From Deinococcus budaensis (GTDB lineage Bacteria; Deinococcota; Deinococci; Deinococcales; Deinococcaceae), in NCBI RefSeq assembly GCF_014201885.1, contig NZ_JACHFN010000012.1:55379-119378 (forward strand): DNA of 64,000 nt, read 5' to 3'. This document shows, in pieces, positions 62,471-64,000 of this stretch (the first letter of the stretch is position 1; every line of letters begins with the position of its first letter). The translations under genes were made by a program, and so were the position numbers. A model generated the notes under the pieces. It did not search any database. It was not told where the DNA came from and saw nothing but the letters and a program-made list of their open reading frames with translations.

Positions 62471-62860
62471 ATGCTACTTGAAAAACAGGATCAAGATTCC
62501 GGGGACATCGTTCTATGGCAAGGGTTTGGGTCACTATACTCAAACAGTCAATGGAAGACTGTCAGTGTAATTATCTATCAGACGTGGGATTACGGTGGAC
62601 ACATAAGGTTGTTCATAGAAACAGAAGAGGGAATTCTTGACAACATCAGAGATTTTTTCATACATATCCATGATCTTAAATTTTATAGGATAGTACATTC
62701 GGCTATGCATTCAGTCTACAAAAGTAAAAAAGGCTATGCAATAAATTTGGAAGGATTGCCAAAGATCTTTGGCTCTGGCTTGAATATTGAATTCACGTCG
62801 ACAACTATGGATGTTGGAGATAAAGAAGACTTAACGATGAGTTATGCTGAATTCTATTAA
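62471..62860 (+). CDS. N-terminal part of an interrupted AT-rich gene
   Basis: A 129-aa reading frame preceded by GGAGG 5 nt before ATG 62471, with TATGCT (62433-62438) as a possible -10. Its sequence (IIYQTWDYGGHIRLFIETEE, then FYRIVHSAMHSVYKSKKGYA) is AT-rich and alternates beta segments and helices, unlike every neighbour. It ends at TAA 62858-62860, and the same frame then stays open without a break through 63874. It is therefore most likely the first part of one gene. Family not recognised. Confidence 0.6.
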   Translation: MLLEKQDQDSGDIVLWQGFGSLYSNSQWKTVSVIIYQTWDYGGHIRLFIETEEGILDNIRDFFIHIHDLKFYRIVHSAMHSVYKSKKGYAINLEGLPKIFGSGLNIEFTSTTMDVGDKEDLTMSYAEFY

Positions 62861-63874
62861 ATTAACTTCCCGCATGTTTTTAATAATGATTTTGAGACTG
62901 ATGATGAGGGAAACTCGGTGTTATACCATAGAGGTTTCGAATTGCTCGCTGACGATTGGCATATAACTTTTAGGACCGACAGAGAATATTATGGTGGTTC
63001 AAGTGGAATGCCTGACAACGGATACGTGGTGACACACATAGGACGCGTCACAAAACGAGACGGGGAAGTCTTCCGCCCTTTTGAAGCGCAGAAGATATTA
63101 GGTATCGTTAGAAGCTGGTTCACTATACTACGAGGAGCTTGGGTGACAGCTCTGCCTGTTGGGTTTAACAGTGAAGGTGTTAAAGTATGGATTGACTTTA
63201 AGCAAGAGAGGGTGCAAAAACTACTTAGACACGAGGAGATTTTAATAGATTACAATTTTGAAACTTGGAGTTCTATGTTTCTGCGCTTTCGTGATTTATA
63301 TAGTGAAGATGATTATAGGTCTACAATTGAGACGGCAGTAGACTGGTATGTTGAAGCTAGAAAGCCTGACAGACCACCGACATCCGCAATAATCCATGTA
63401 CATCTCGCACTAGAGGTCCTATCTTGGTCGATATTAGTTAAACACAGCGGTATGGTGAGTGCAGACGGATATTCTAACATGCCCTCGTATGACAGAATTC
63501 GACTCCTTTTATTTTGGGTTGGTATTAAAAATGATGTTCCCTCCTCCTTATATAATCTGATAGAATACTTGAAAGACGAGGCTAAATCTTCGGGGCACTC
63601 AGGGAAATTAAAGGAAGGAAAAACTAAAAAGGGCGGAGCAGAAATAATATCTGAGACTCGAAACAGAATTATGCATCCCAACGGGAGGGGTGACCCGCGT
63701 AATCTAGATGTCTCTGTGGCCTATTCGATTATAGCTTTAGGTCTATGGTATATAGAACTCACGTTCTTAAAGCTACTCGACTACGAAGGTAAATACTACA
63801 ATCGTCTTCCCCCAGAGGAGATTGACCCCGAGGGTGATCCTATTTATAAGGATGTGCCTTGGGTCAAAAACTAA
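62861..63874 (+). CDS. C-terminal part of the interrupted AT-rich gene; HEPN-like RNxxxH motif
   Basis: In the same frame as the upstream part. The 19 codons after the TAA (beginning INFPHVFNNDFE) lead to GTG 62918, the first normal start, giving 318 aa. The last third is helical, with LALEVLSW, then TRNRIMHPNG, a HEPN-type R-x4-H motif (R248, H253 counted from GTG 62918), then LGLWYIELTFLKLLDYEGKYYNRL. HEPN proteins are often RNases in toxin-antitoxin or anti-phage systems; here that is inference. Low GC and codon use mark recent transfer. Function unproven. Confidence 0.6.
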   Translation: MNFPHVFNNDFETDDEGNSVLYHRGFELLADDWHITFRTDREYYGGSSGMPDNGYVVTHIGRVTKRDGEVFRPFEAQKILGIVRSWFTILRGAWVTALPVGFNSEGVKVWIDFKQERVQKLLRHEEILIDYNFETWSSMFLRFRDLYSEDDYRSTIETAVDWYVEARKPDRPPTSAIIHVHLALEVLSWSILVKHSGMVSADGYSNMPSYDRIRLLLFWVGIKNDVPSSLYNLIEYLKDEAKSSGHSGKLKEGKTKKGGAEIISETRNRIMHPNGRGDPRNLDVSVAYSIIALGLWYIELTFLKLLDYEGKYYNRLPPEEIDPEGDPIYKDVPWVKN

Positions 63875-63909
63875 TCTCAAGTAATTTGTGGGTTAACACT
63901 AGCCTCTCT

Positions 63910-64000
63910 CTAGGGGTCAAAAGTGGCAAGGCAATCGGGGAAGGCCCTTCCAGTGCTGCGTTTCGAGTTGCTGAGCACGGCACGAAGGGCATCAAGGCCG
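63910..64000 (-). CDS. End of a reading frame running off the right edge, unidentified
   Basis: On the minus strand the last 91 nt stay open to TAG at 63912-63910 and end ...RAFPDCLATFDP. Composition is GC-rich again. With only about 29 residues, no family can be assigned; an insertion-sequence transposase or a chromosomal gene are both possible. Confidence 0.3.
   Translation of the reverse strand, partial: GLDALRAVLSNSKRSTGRAFPDCLATFDP

Overview
The window is GC-rich bacterial chromosome, almost certainly from a Deinococcus. Evidence: most coding sequence is extremely GC-rich; AspC, the N-acylamino acid racemase and the sigma factor are of Deinococcus-Thermus type; and about twenty genes begin only 5-8 nt after a TANNNT -10 box, i.e. 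on leaderless mRNAs, a known trait of this genus. No rRNA, tRNA or CRISPR array was recognised.

Layout. 1-4.1 kb (minus): murC (cut by the left edge), murG, an AIM24-family gene and aspC. 4.1-7.0 kb (minus): a translationally coupled kinase/NarL-type regulator pair and an MBL-fold hydrolase. 7.2-12.3 kb: LysE-family exporter, lepA, M28 peptidase, a 71-aa membrane protein, rnhB. 12.5-22.7 kb: an uptake-and-activation cluster, with one AMP-forming acyl-CoA synthetase divergent from a liv-type ABC transporter operon (two ATPases, two permeases, one binding protein) that also carries a long acyl-CoA ligase and a PaaK-like protein lacking the usual P-loop. 22.8-29.4 kb: ScyD/ScyE-like lipoprotein, RsmC-like methyltransferase, dciA-like gene with a zinc ribbon, recF, N-formylglutamate amidohydrolase-like gene, polyprenyl synthase. 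29.5-33.3 kb: an operon of RpiR regulator, N-acyl/N-succinylamino acid racemase, amino-acid binding protein and GNAT, which fits D-amino-acid or N-acyl-amino-acid salvage, with a visible promoter/operator.

33.3-46.4 kb: VTT protein, purM, histidine phosphatase, meaB, a gene with a premature stop, ICMT-like and PRTase-like genes, MFS exporter, a 414-bp repeat-filled intergenic region, an ABC exporter pair, hisD, a small uncharacterised gene and deoB. 46.4-54.9 kb: GNAT, an LptB-like ATPase with a DUF3084 coiled-coil protein, a three-gene sugar ABC importer and a COG2865-type ATPase/HTH regulator. 55-62.4 kb: rpoD with a histone-H1-like tail, a DUF4129-MoxR-DUF58 operon, a small acidic protein and mnmE.

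At about 62.45 kb base composition drops abruptly to AT-rich for 1.4 kb. This island holds one long reading frame with a HEPN-type RNxxxH motif, interrupted by a single in-frame TAA. It is the clearest foreign DNA in the window and the best candidate for an undescribed (possibly defence-related) protein. GC-rich sequence resumes at the right edge with the end of another minus-strand reading frame.
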